From: Spongilla lacustris
Lineage: Eukaryota; Porifera; Demospongiae; Spongillida; Spongillidae
Direction of reading: 5' to 3'
Assembly: GCA_949361645.1 (NCBI GenBank)
Contig: OX442418.1
Span: 10,636,632 to 10,700,631 of the forward strand
DNA: 64,000 bases
Below, in pieces: positions 55,001-64,000 of this stretch (position 1 is the first letter of the stretch; every line of letters begins with the position of its first letter). The translations under genes and the position numbers were made by a program. The notes below the pieces were generated by a model. It saw only the letters and a program-made list of their open reading frames with translations. It searched no databases and was not told the DNA's origin.

Positions 55001-55752
55001 ATGAGTATCCGGATCGGCGAACTTATTCTTTTTTCATTATTTTTCAGCACTGCTTCGCTCGAGTCAATCGATCAACGTAAGTACATGTACAGCCGGCTAT
55101 TCTGATATTGGCTCATACACTGCTTATGTTGCAGTGCATGCTGTATATATACTTTACACCGATGTACACATACACATACCTGCTGTTACATATAACGGTC
55201 CTGGCCTATAGCATTTGTCAGTGCAATTAAGCTTTATACAATGTATGCATGGTGACGCGGTATATCATTATGCAAGTGCGTGCTGCTGATTCGCTCGATA
55301 TTCCGCCTCCAGCCAACTGCCTTGCGTACTCGGATTGCAATAGCTGCGTTGCAGTAAGCATGCATGAAGATACATATACATACGATGTATTCAGGTTCAT
55401 ATATATGTAGCATTCAGACTGCTACTTCTGTGGTGCGGCGGAAAACGGAGCTAAATGTGCGTTCTCAGACGCCAGTCTTTTATCCACTAATGCTCCGTCA
55501 TGTCCGAGGATGTCGTACAACTGGGGAATATGTTCCGGTAAGGGAACGCACGAAGGACACTATCATGATTGAAATCATGTGATTAGTCATAGTGTGGTGC
55601 AAATTGTATACTGATCAATGCACCCCCTTGCAGTGAACATCTTTGAGCTGATTGTCGCGATCGTCATCTGTATTAGCTTTGCTATGCTCACGTGCTGCTG
55701 TTGCTGCGTTTGTTGTTGCTGTCGAAGTTGGAACGAATGTCTCCCCGTATGA
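55001..55752 (+). CDS. Small cysteine-rich single-pass membrane protein, PTTG1IP-like (short-tail paralogue 2)
   Basis: Four exons: 55001-55076, 55313-55353, 55411-55537 and 55634-55752, coding for 120 residues. The signal peptide is about MSIRIGELILFSLFFSTASL. The ectodomain PNCLAYSDCNSCVA plus HSDCYFCGAAENGAKC aligns with SNCQFSDCAGCVQ plus NKDCYFCGAANATKC of the gene at 20471. Intron phases are 1, 0 and 1 as there. A membrane segment from about residue 84 runs into a Cys block (CCCCCVCCCC) and ends RSWNECLPV. ATG 54998 is an equally good start, one codon earlier. The gene begins about 120 bp after a foldback element (54056-54880). The tail lacks the tyrosine signal seen in the paralogues. 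Function unknown. Confidence 0.8.
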
Positions 55753-56477
55753 GAAGCCTCACTGAAGTTAGAGACTTTGGCGCACGCATGTGTTGGTGTG
55801 AATGCATGCATGCGTGTGCACGTGTGTCTTTGCTTTGTGTTTTTAATAATTATATAGGGATACTACGTGGAGACGATCGAGAAATGGCATCTCGTTTCTA
55901 TTGGCATGCATGCATAAAGAGAGGTTGCAATTGGGGAAATTGTTTTCGAAACGCTCGATTCGCGCCAAAATAATGATGTATTGGAATGTACCTCTTTAAT
56001 GGAGAAATAAAAATCAACGAAAAACGAAGAGAATTAACGCTGCTTTATATGAAGATGAAGCGATGGGGCGCATCTTTTAACAGCATGCAAAGACGCGCAA
56101 AGGCATGCACACAAAGACACGTGAGGATACTACAAAGGAACGCAAAGACACTATAGTACTGGCTGTCCTTATTAGTATTATATATAAATACTCGACAAAA
56201 CCTACAAGGGAGCTTCATTGACATCCACAAAGACACCTGACAGTCCTGACCAGCCTCCTAATTGTTTCGTTTCGCGTCGATTTTATAAGCTACAGAATTA
56301 ATAATAATTAAAAACTTCCATGCGTGGCTTGAATACAATTAACGATGATCTAATTAATTCGTTTAACTTATGGCACATGTGTGAGCAGGCAGCTACACAA
56401 CTGTCGAAAATCGCAGACACTCTGAGAATTAAGCTGTGAGACATGCATAATAGTTAGACACTGGAACCGAGGGCGAG
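55753..56477. other. 3' flank, no further gene recognised
   Basis: A polyadenylation signal AATAAA is at 56006-56011, about 250 bp after the stop of the short-tail gene. Nothing else recognised. Confidence 0.45.
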
Positions 56478-56585
56478 GGATCTACGTATACGTGATTTAG
56501 AATCCCCGAGGGCCCTTGGCTGTAGCGTCCAGAGCGGTAGCGAGGGCGTTACTAAGGGCCCGAGGGATTCTAAATCACGTGGATC
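56478..56585. repeat. Foldback repeat
   Basis: CGTGATTTAGAATCCC...AGGGCCC is mirrored by GGGCCCGAGGGATTCTAAAT and CACG, arms about 35 bp, loop about 35 bp. Probably a MITE; borders uncertain. Confidence 0.5.
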
Positions 56586-56604
56586 CCGATGGTGACAGTG
56601 TCTG

Positions 56605-57572
56605 AAGGTGGCCATACACTAGGCAACATTTCGGCGCGCAACATGTTGCTTGCAACATGTTGCACGCAACAATACCATGCAGAACTAGGCAACATTTTGC
56701 GCGCGCATCCGAAGGTTTACAGAGTGCATCAGATACAGGACTTATGTTCATTAATGTGTACCACCTCTATATATAATTACCTTGTGCCACTAATTATAAT
56801 ACTTGGCTTACCTTTGTTAAGTTCGAAATACTTTTCTTGGCAATGATGAAGTCGTCCAGAAACTTAAGCTGCTCTAAATGAGGTCATTTGGAAACATATA
56901 CCTCATTAGCTCCGGTTCCAGTCTTCAATTTGGTGGATTTCTTTTTCTCCCTGATGTACTGAGCCCTTATACTTTTGATCTTTGTTTTCACTTCACATTC
57001 TATCGATTGGCAGTTACATTTTATCAACAAACTTTTGTATACGAATGAACATAAGTAATTGGACGTAGGGTGTGCGATCATTATCTATACCCTATTTGTA
57101 AAAACAAATGTTGCCGCTATTAACTTTTGATGGTGCAAATAGTATTCACACAATGTAGCTTTAACAGCTGCTGTGAATTAACTTACCTGAGGCTTTCAAA
57201 GCAGCTGTCATTTCAGCCATTGCTTTGCTCCGGAGGTCGCGATTGAAGTACGCCTTCAAAGTAGTGTTGTACAAGCACGGTCGTTGCTCGTACAATTCGA
57301 TTAGTTTAGAAATAGATTCCGTAGACCAAGGAAAACCAACTGAAGCCATTTTTGCACCTACGAAAACATTAAATTAGATGCCTATGAATACACTTAAGAT
57401 AGCGGCACTTTGATGTTCGCGGCAACATTGTTGCTCCGAATAGACACCCTTTCTAATCCTAGAAACCGTGTTGCGTGCTACGCGCAACACGCAACATAGG
57501 GTCATACACTAGGCAACATTTCGGCGCGCAACACGTTGCGCGCCGAAATGTTGCCTAGTGTATGGCCACCTT
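56605..57572. mobile_element. TIR element carrying MADF exons
   Basis: Inverted ends AAGGTGGCCATACACTAGGC and complement, continuing to AACATTTCGGCGCGCAAC. The right end is itself a hairpin (about 57501-57568). Sub-terminal GCAACA/TGTTGC motifs are repeated on both sides. No clear target duplication (CTG / AAC flanks). It encloses the minus-strand MADF gene but no transposase, so it is either internally deleted or has captured the gene. Confidence 0.65.
56812..57349 (-). CDS. MADF-domain protein, partial
   Basis: Three exons on the minus strand: 57187-57349, 56902-56999 and 56812-56871, with GT-AG borders and compatible phases. They encode WSTESISKLIELYEQRPCLY (MADF helix 1), FNRDLRSKAMAEMTAAL, then VKTKIKSIRAQYIREKKKST and QLKFLDDFIIAKKSISNL, matching the MADF (Myb/SANT-like in Adf-1) DNA-binding fold. 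The last exon ends in a good donor, GTAAGC, but no following exon was found inside the element. PIF/Harbinger transposons encode a Myb/MADF-like partner of the transposase, which fits the context. Confidence 0.65.
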
Positions 57573-58464
57573 AACTGTATTAGACTATAGCAACGCTCAT
57601 GTCGATATGTTTACGTACGTACGGTACCGTTAAAATTATATTGCGCATGCGCGGTTTCCGTATCAACGGTAAATTTTTTGTTGACTTGGTCGTTGACGAC
57701 TGAGACTGAGGGTCAAAGAACCCTAGCGAAGACTTGCCGTCGTGACTCGCGAAGTAGAATGCTAGAGGGCGGGTTCTCAAGTCTGGTGACCCGACTCAAA
57801 TGTTGTACAGGAAGATACTCAGTAGAGCATGCATGTACTCCGATATCAGCCTACCACTTCGAAGATACGGAAAATAAGGCATTTTCATCGCGGAAAACTG
57901 TTGGTGTTCATAGTGCAATTTTACCTTTTTACATAAAAAACATTCGTTTAGTTAAGACCTGCCTAATTCGATATGAAATCCGTGAGGGCTATTATAAGAC
58001 TAACAGTGTTCCTTAATTTTCCGTATGTTCGAGCTAGTAATATAAAATCACTCTGGTCCCCAGACCGCGGGTATTAAAAGTGCCAGCGGGCGGGTATTCT
58101 ACGGCCGCTGGCATTTAGAGGACGCGATTACGCTATAACGAGGTCTCTACGAAAAATATGGTAATCACAACTGGTAATGGTGCAGCTGTTGTATCCATGG
58201 ACACTATACACACCTCAGCTCAACTTCGGCCCAACACCTTGTAAGATTTCTTTTTTTAAACATTGACGGTTTTTCAATTAAATAACGGACCGCCAGTGGT
58301 GCCATTACCTTAGTGCATGGGTCATGGACATGAATGATAGAGCTTAGCTCTCAGGCTACATTGGCTAGGTTACACAATCCCTTTACCTGTGTATATCGTG
58401 TTCTTATTTTGTGCTTTTGTTGTGCTTTGTTTATGTGCTTTAGATTATTATTGTCATAGTGGGT
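57573..58464. other. no gene recognised
   Basis: Contains a short GCCAGCGG...CCGCTGGC hairpin near 58080-58112. No supported exon. Confidence 0.4.
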
Positions 58465-58600
58465 CAAGTTGGTCCTGGTGTGTGCTGTTTGTTGTGCTGC
58501 TCAGCCATGCATGCTGCTGGGTTTCCTCCCCATCTTGAGGACTTTCCATGTTGGAGAGATCCCATGTCTGCCCCATCCTCCTCCCCCTCCTATACAGTAC
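58465..58600 (+). repeat. Dispersed repeat, second copy
   Basis: Matches the segment at about 19925-20110 in opposite orientation with few differences. In one frame both encode CCLLCCSAMHAAG then PPHLEDFPCWRDPMSAPSSS, but coding status is unproven. Confidence 0.6.
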
Positions 58601-59364
58601 TTTTATGCTACCATACATGCATGACTAGGTGCAGTATATATGGTGCAGTATGCAGGACTGTGATATTGATTTAGTGGTTTGAGCCACTGGATGACTATAA
58701 AATTATTTTCACATAGTTTAGCTTTATCCACTGACAAGGCCTGCATGGTCCATGAGACACTGGAATTTGAAATCGTTCGGCTTTGTGGACAAAACTCTCT
58801 GATGTAAGTAACGATGTGACAGATATTGTGTCACTTTGAAGAACTGACCATTAAAACGAGCAACTGTCTGAACAAGGTGAGAATTACCCTCAGAAGCAAA
58901 CCTATAGAGGAACAGAGGCATGCAATAGAGTGGTGGAGGTCAAAACCCCCTTTTGACATGCTAAGTTGCATCTGATGCCATTCTGCATCTGAGATGAAGT
59001 CATGCAGCTATGCTATTCAGAAAAGCACTGCTTAACATCAGCATCAAACCACTGAATGGCCTCATGGATCAGTTGGAGTGGTTATTCATGTAACATCATA
59101 CAATGACCATTTTTGCAACTTCCACCTTTTCTGTAGGCACACAACAAGGTCATGCACAGTGCAGGAGTTACATAAATATATAGTACTGTACATCACATGC
59201 TCCCATGCAGGGAATATCTCCAGACCAGGGGGGAGGTGAGGATGCATTGATTTGGAGTGACATAGTTGGCCATTTGGAGGGAAATCCATCCATCTGTTTT
59301 TTCTGTGTTGGTTTGTGTCGATGGATTGTTTGTTTTGGATTGGAGTTCTTTTTTTATTATCCGT
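58601..59364. other. no gene recognised
   Basis: No supported exon between the dispersed repeat and the TG tract. Confidence 0.35.
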
Positions 59365-59369
59365 GTGTG

Positions 59370-59447
<78 letters not shown>

Positions 59448-59465
59448 TGTGTGTGTGTGTGTGTG
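59365..59465. repeat. (TG)n microsatellite
   Basis: About 100 bp of TG repeats. Confidence 0.95.
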
Positions 59466-60406
59466 TATCAGAGAAGCCATATCCCACGAAGCAAGGGGGT
59501 ATGAGGGAGTGCTGTAAGCTACATGTAAGTAAGCTCCCCCATTGGCCGCTTTGCAACTTTTTCCCCTACTAATTAAGCGCATGCTGCATGGCAGCGTTTC
59601 CGAAGCCACTATCATCAGCACATATAATCTGGACACATAAAATGACATAGTGTAGAAGGGGAAGATGACTAACTGGCTGTATTTCTGGTGATATTTATTT
59701 GGTTGATTTTCCCGACCTGTGAAATTTTGTGTATGAGATCATTGAGATATACAGTGGCAGAACTGTCATGATATATATGTTACGGCCCAATTTGAATCCG
59801 TGACCCGATTTAAATCGGGTTGACCCGATTTATAGCGGGTTGACCTGATTCAAAACCGGTTGACCGGATTTAAAGCCGGTTGACCCGGTTTCTGTCATTA
59901 CACTTATCGTGACCCGATTTGAATTGGGTCGGTATTTTTTTGACCCGCTATGTAGTTTTCGAGGATAGTGCACAGTCTGACCGTTTTGATAATAAAAATT
60001 AACATCATTGCGTTAGTACACACTTGGTGTTTGTTTTGTAATGAAAGTGAAAATTCATCATATCAAATCGCGACAACACTGCTTACAGCATTTACAGTCA
60101 AATGCGTAACAGGCTAATAGCTGCATGAGTCGCACAGCCACGTTATGCTACAGTTATCCATTCTCTGTAACAGTTGTTAATGGTCCCGTATGGATGTACC
60201 TTCAGTGTTGATAAGACGTTCAGATCTTCTGCTTTGTACTAAGAGGAGTGAAGCACTTGGATGAATTCTTTCCTGCCTCCAATCACTTCAAAGGGACCAG
60301 TGGATCCTAATAAAGAATTTTGCAAGCCTGGTGTGCCATACCGTAGCTTCAATAAACACTGTGTTGCATTGGCAATTGTGTCACTTGTGCACATTTATTT
60401 CCCACG

Positions 60407-60780
60407 CAGGTTGATCTCATAGATATGAGGCACTTGCCACATGGAGAAATGAACTGAGTGCATTTAATGTACATGTATACATTATTGGTCCAAATTCAAT
60501 TTTGCCTATGCCATTGAAAGCAAAAAAACTATAAATGTTGCAAATGTATTAAACATGCAGAATTGCAGATTTTTCCCCTAATTTGGTATACCTCGCATAC
60601 TTCACTCGGACAATGGCCGAGAAATTGTAAATCATGTGATTGAAGGTTTACAGGCAATGTGGCACGCACAAATACAACTAGTGAGTGGTCGACCTTGACA
60701 TCCACAGAGCCAGGGGTTAGTGGAATGTGCTCACCAAACACTTCAAAAGAAATTGTAGGAGGAGAGATAATGAAGAGCAA
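60407..60780 (+). pseudogene. Degraded DDE integrase (Ginger/KRBA2-like)
   Basis: Recognisable blocks are QVDLIDMRHLPHGE (first Asp, 60413), PRILHSDNGREIVNHVIEGL (second Asp, 60609) and HPQSQGLVE (Glu, 60723), so the D, D and E catalytic positions survive. The reading frame does not: the first block is in another phase, and stops occur at 60579 (TAA) and 60696 (TGA). Confidence 0.75.
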
Positions 60781-61216
60781 GCTGAAGACACCACCATGGA
60801 GTGAATGGCTTCCAAAAATAGCCTGTATAAGCTCTTTGTTACTTTAATGCTGTTTGATTATATTTGCCTGGGAGGCACCACACATGCAGTAGGAAAAAAG
60901 CTGCAAGAGGTCACCTTTACTGGCCTAAGCATAACAGCTGACACAAGTATGTGACAAAGCATAGATATCATTAGTGCATGCTGCATGGTGAGGACTTGTA
61001 TGCTGATACCATCTACATTGTGAGAGCCACAATTCATGCATGCAGTGCAAAAAAAAACAAAAACACAAATGATAGCAGAACTACATGTATGGCTCACATT
61101 ATTCGGATTGCTTATTTCGACTGGACTGGAATTAGTTGGTGTAATATGCATTCTTACCATGGTCAGACGACAGAATTTTGAACATATATTGGTATCCCTA
61201 GCTGAATTCACATAAA

Positions 61217-61402
61217 TTATAACACCCGGCGCGTATACAGTACCTGCTCCTTGGTGGGAACAACGAGGACGCCCTCTGCACTCTCACCAAAGGCTGAATA
61301 GTGCACGCCGCTAGTTCCTCTCTTTCCGTTAGGAGGGGATTTCTCTGATAGGATTGCGTCAAATTCAGATTCACTGACACCAACGATCTCAGCCACATAC
61401 AT
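61217..61402 (-). other. Open frame of 61 codons at right end of Ginger-like element
   Basis: Begins MYVAEIVGVSESEFDAILSE and looks protein-like in composition. It lies on the strand opposite to the integrase remnant, just inside the right terminus. Not recognised; could be a second element-encoded product, a captured exon or chance. Confidence 0.3.
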
Positions 61403-61489
61403 GCATGTGTATGATGAAAATCCGGTCGACCGGATTTTAACTCCCGACCCGCTTTAAATCGGGTCACGGATTCAAACCGGGCCGTAACA

Positions 61490-62149
61490 TATATATTGCA
61501 TTGTTTTGCATGGCGGTATGCGCAACATCTAGCTGTCGTCGACGTACCTTCTAACAATGAATTTATTACATACAGTCAGCTATATGTGTGGCAGTTATAT
61601 CAGACATACTTCGCAATCGGGATAGCGAATTGAAATTGAACCTTCACAGTTTTTCTTCGCGTTTTCCATTCAATTCCCTACATTCAAAAGCATTGTGCTG
61701 CCGTATTAATATTGATTGCACTAAGACAAATCAAAGGTCATATGACAAGTAAGGTACCATGTTTGCTCTTTCTAAACCATGCAGATTGTTGCAAAATATA
61801 ATAATTTGAAAAAAGCCTACATATAGAACTGGACGCGCAGCTATAGCGGCAGACGCCAAGGAAAAAAATAATACAGCATGTTTCACCACTGGCCGCGTAA
61901 AATGATCTGTATTTCGGTCGCGTTGCTATTTTAAATCAGGCAATCACGGGTATGTTATCTGGCATCGGTGTCGAGTTTTATTTATGTGCAGTTATGTAAT
62001 ATGTATTCAACTAACTGTATACGGGTAAGATAGGCTGCCTTATAACGCTATAGTTCTACACTACGTATACTCACCATAGGCATAGCCGGCGATTTTCTCT
62101 TCACAACAGCGCTGAAACATAGATTACAGACGAGCGGTCTCAGGGGTGT
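61490..62149. other. no gene recognised
   Basis: No supported exon or repeat structure. Confidence 0.35.
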
Positions 62150-62250
62150 GGACTAGCCTCTTCCCCAGCCTGATATGCATTCGCCACTTTTCGCGTAGTG
62201 GTGATGTAATCCATCCGCTGCTGCCCTATGTGGGTCTGGGGACGAGGGGG
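62150..62250. mobile_element. TAGTCTCG-family MITE, degenerate copy
   Basis: CTAGCCTCTTCCCCAGCC on the left, the conserved core GTGGTGATGTAATCCATCCG, and GGGTCTGGGGACGAG on the right. Confidence 0.6.
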
Positions 62251-62274
62251 TGATGGTATGATTGTCTGCAGCTT

Positions 62275-62530
62275 TAGTCAGTGGCAGGGTGTCGCAAGCA
62301 ATGACCCAAAGTGCTCAGAGTTGGGCTGGAAATGCACACCATTAGCAGTAGAGACCTTTGGCTGCTGGGGTGCTGAGGCCAGGGAAACACCATCGCGTCT
62401 TGCCACTCTTCTGGCTATACGGCCCATACCCATGAGGTGCACCAAATCCAAGGCCACTGCTTCCATTTATGGCAGACTCAGTTAGGTCCTGTGCAATAGC
62501 GCTGCTGTCAAGAGAGCTGGACCTAGCTTC
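62275..62530 (+). pseudogene. Retroelement fragment (reverse-transcriptase-associated C-terminal region)
   Basis: Encodes KCSELGWKCTPLAVETFGCW then GAEARETPSRLATLLA, a pattern I associate with the region after the reverse transcriptase in animal retroelement polyproteins. The frame closes at 62485 and seems to continue shifted (VRSCAIALLSRELDLAS). Exact clade not assigned. Confidence 0.5.
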
Positions 62531-62889
62531 ATTAATTGGTCATCACTGGTTGACCGTATTTTATATCTTTTGTTAGTTTCTTGTATATATATTAATAATA
62601 AATAATACCTTTGCCTATTAAATTGAAATGGTTTTGCAAAGGAAGGCCAAAGTCACAGATTTCAACTCATCAGGACAAGTACCTCAACACTTGGCCCACT
62701 ATCCATTTCAATTCATGTCTTTGCAGCTACAGGTTTGATATATACATGTACATGTACATTGTATATGCTCCAAAATATCTTGATGTTATTGCAATAGAAA
62801 AGCAAGTGGCAGAAGATCATGTCTGAGCCATTCTGGGACTCAAGGCAGTTAATTAATCTAGCTGGTGCTGTAGGCGTGCATGGTTTGAC

Positions 62890-63095
62890 CCACCCCCCCC
62901 CCCCCCCCCCCCCCCCCCCCCACGGACATATAATCCTAGGCACCACTGTCCCCTGGACACTCGTTCCTAGGCACCATTGTCCCCCGGATAATTATGACTA
63001 GACATATTTGTCCGCAGGGGACATTTATGCCTAGGCATAATTGTTCTATACCCTAGGCACCAGTGTCCCCCCCATGGGGATATTGGTGCCTAGGA
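62890..63095. repeat. Poly-C tract and degenerate CCTAGGCACCA repeat
   Basis: A C tract of about 30 nt is followed by irregular repeats of CCTAGGCACCA(C/T)TGTCCCC, the last copy inverted. It abuts the end of the Gypsy remnant. Confidence 0.7.
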
Positions 63096-64000
63096 TAGAA
63101 TGTCCTACAGACTGGCAGTGCAGCTTTCTTGACCTCCCCCTCGGCACCACCGGATTGTTGAGCCACACAAAATCTCCAACCTCAAACTCTTGACCGTGCA
63201 CTCTTCTGTTGTAAAATAATAAAATTCTTCTGATCTCATTGTTGTTGTCTTCATATGTTTTCGGGCCTTCGTATAAGCACTTTCCAGAGTATCTTTTAAT
63301 GCCTTTTTACATACTGATGAGGTAGCACGGGTTATGTTGGACAAGAGCCATATATACATAATATCCACAGGAATTAAGTCTTGCAAGGCGACTGAACATT
63401 AATAAGTAGAACGGTGTATAACCTGTGGACGGTTGAACGGATGTATTGTAGGCCATACAGACCTTCCTGAGGAGCTGTTCCCAATTGCTCAGGTCTTCCT
63501 CTACAGTGCTAGCAAGCATAGCCAGCATCGTGCGATTAAAACGTTCAACGAGTCCGTGCAAACGACACACTTCCTGCATTACGTTGGCCTCAAACTGCCT
63601 CCCCTGGTCCGAGTGCAGCTGTTCTGGAACTGAAAACCTGCAAAAGAACTAATCGACCATGCAGTTTATTTGCCACGCGGTCACCGCCTCTTGATTGGGG
63701 ATCGCGCGTAAGCCTCGACCCATCTGTAAAATAATCAGACGCCACCAGGATGTAAGTGTTTTCAGTTTTAGAAGGGGTCAATGGTCCAACAATATCGACC
63801 GCAACCAGCTGCAACGGGTACCCTGCTGTCACACTCTGAAGCGGGGCTCTGCTCTTGCGTCTTTCTTGCTGCACAAGTTGGACACGTCTTGCACCATTCC
63901 ACACAACATCTTCCGAGTATCCGGGCCAGTAGAACCTCTCACGCAATCGATTCAGAGTTTTTGCTTCTCCCAGATGCCCACCAAATGCCCCTTCGTGCAG
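63095..64000 (-). pseudogene. Broken Ty3/Gypsy integrase, continues past window end
   Basis: Minus strand. From the window edge inward come an H-H part of the zinc finger (HEGAFGGHLGEAKTLNRLR), then RERFYWPGYSEDV, a CKTCPTC part in another frame, and VAVDIVGPLTPSKTEN then YILVASDYF (first catalytic Asp). A frameshifted stretch leads to QLHSDQGRQFEANVMQEVC (second Asp), HGLVERFNRTMLAMLA (Glu), AYNTSVQPSTGYTPFYLLMF, and a C-terminal VHGQEFEVGDFVWLNN. Between the second Asp and the Glu block about a dozen residues usual for the family are absent. Several frame changes make it inactive. No LTR is visible in the window. Confidence 0.85.

Larger units (their letters stand above)
59778..61489. mobile_element. 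Ginger-like DNA transposon with dead integrase
   Basis: Inverted ends start TGTTACGGCCCAATTTGAAT and end with the complement-like ATTCAAACCGGGCCGTAACA. GTGACCCGATTTAAATCGGG-type sequence follows inside both ends, and the left end repeats GGGTTGACC(C/T/G)GATT several times. The flanks are TATA on both sides, but in TA-rich DNA. The interior encodes a degraded integrase (60407-60780). TIRs starting TGTNR plus a retrovirus-like integrase are the hallmarks of Ginger transposons. Confidence 0.7.

Overview
The window is eukaryotic nuclear DNA from an invertebrate animal. Genes are split by short GT-AG introns. The families seen are metazoan: TRIM-NHL, adhesion GPCR, PA28gamma/PSME3 and PTTG1IP. Noncoding DNA is packed with microsatellites, minisatellites and foldback (palindromic) DNA transposons. 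A sponge (demosponge) fits the compact introns and the TRIM-NHL/adhesion-GPCR content, but this is an inference; a cnidarian or other early-branching animal cannot be excluded.

Layout. 1-11.6 kb: two closely related TRIM-NHL genes in tail-to-tail orientation (the left one cut by the window edge) flank an adhesion-GPCR gene with damaged reading frame, plus a cluster of large foldback elements, one nested in another. 11.6-20.4 kb: mostly non-genic, with (TG)n/(AC)n tracts, small foldbacks and dispersed repeats. 20.5-21.6 kb: a 4-exon gene for a small cysteine-rich single-pass membrane protein. 22.1-35.8 kb (minus): a complete 12-exon PSME3 (proteasome activator PA28gamma) gene of 256 codons, whose introns hold minisatellites and at least four foldback/MITE insertions. 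35.9-42.0 kb (plus): a PTTG1IP homologue that starts 132 bp from the PSME3 start codon, so the two share a divergent promoter; it has two candidate last exons. 43.7-47.4 kb: a short PTTG1IP-like gene with only the membrane segment and cytoplasmic tail. Its first intron holds a decayed hAT transposon, itself hit by a Mutator-like MITE. 47.4-54.9 kb: minisatellite, MITEs of several families, and a coding-like exon split by a hAT MITE. 55.0-55.8 kb: a second small cysteine-rich membrane gene, a clear paralogue of the one at 20.5 kb. 56.6-57.6 kb: an inverted-repeat element carrying MADF-domain exons. 59.8-61.5 kb: a Ginger-like TIR element with a dead integrase. 62-64 kb: a reverse-transcriptase-associated fragment and a broken Ty3/Gypsy integrase running off the window end.

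Main biological point: four PTTG1IP-like genes lie within 35 kb on the same strand. The ectodomain-encoding copies share intron positions and phases, and the tail-encoding copies share tail exons. Together they look like a local family that was diversified by losing either the cytoplasmic tail or the ectodomain. The second theme is a dense, datable collection of DNA transposons. Several have exact target-site duplications (9 bp for Mutator-like MITEs, 8 bp for hAT, TA and TTA for others), and several sit inside minisatellite units or other transposons.
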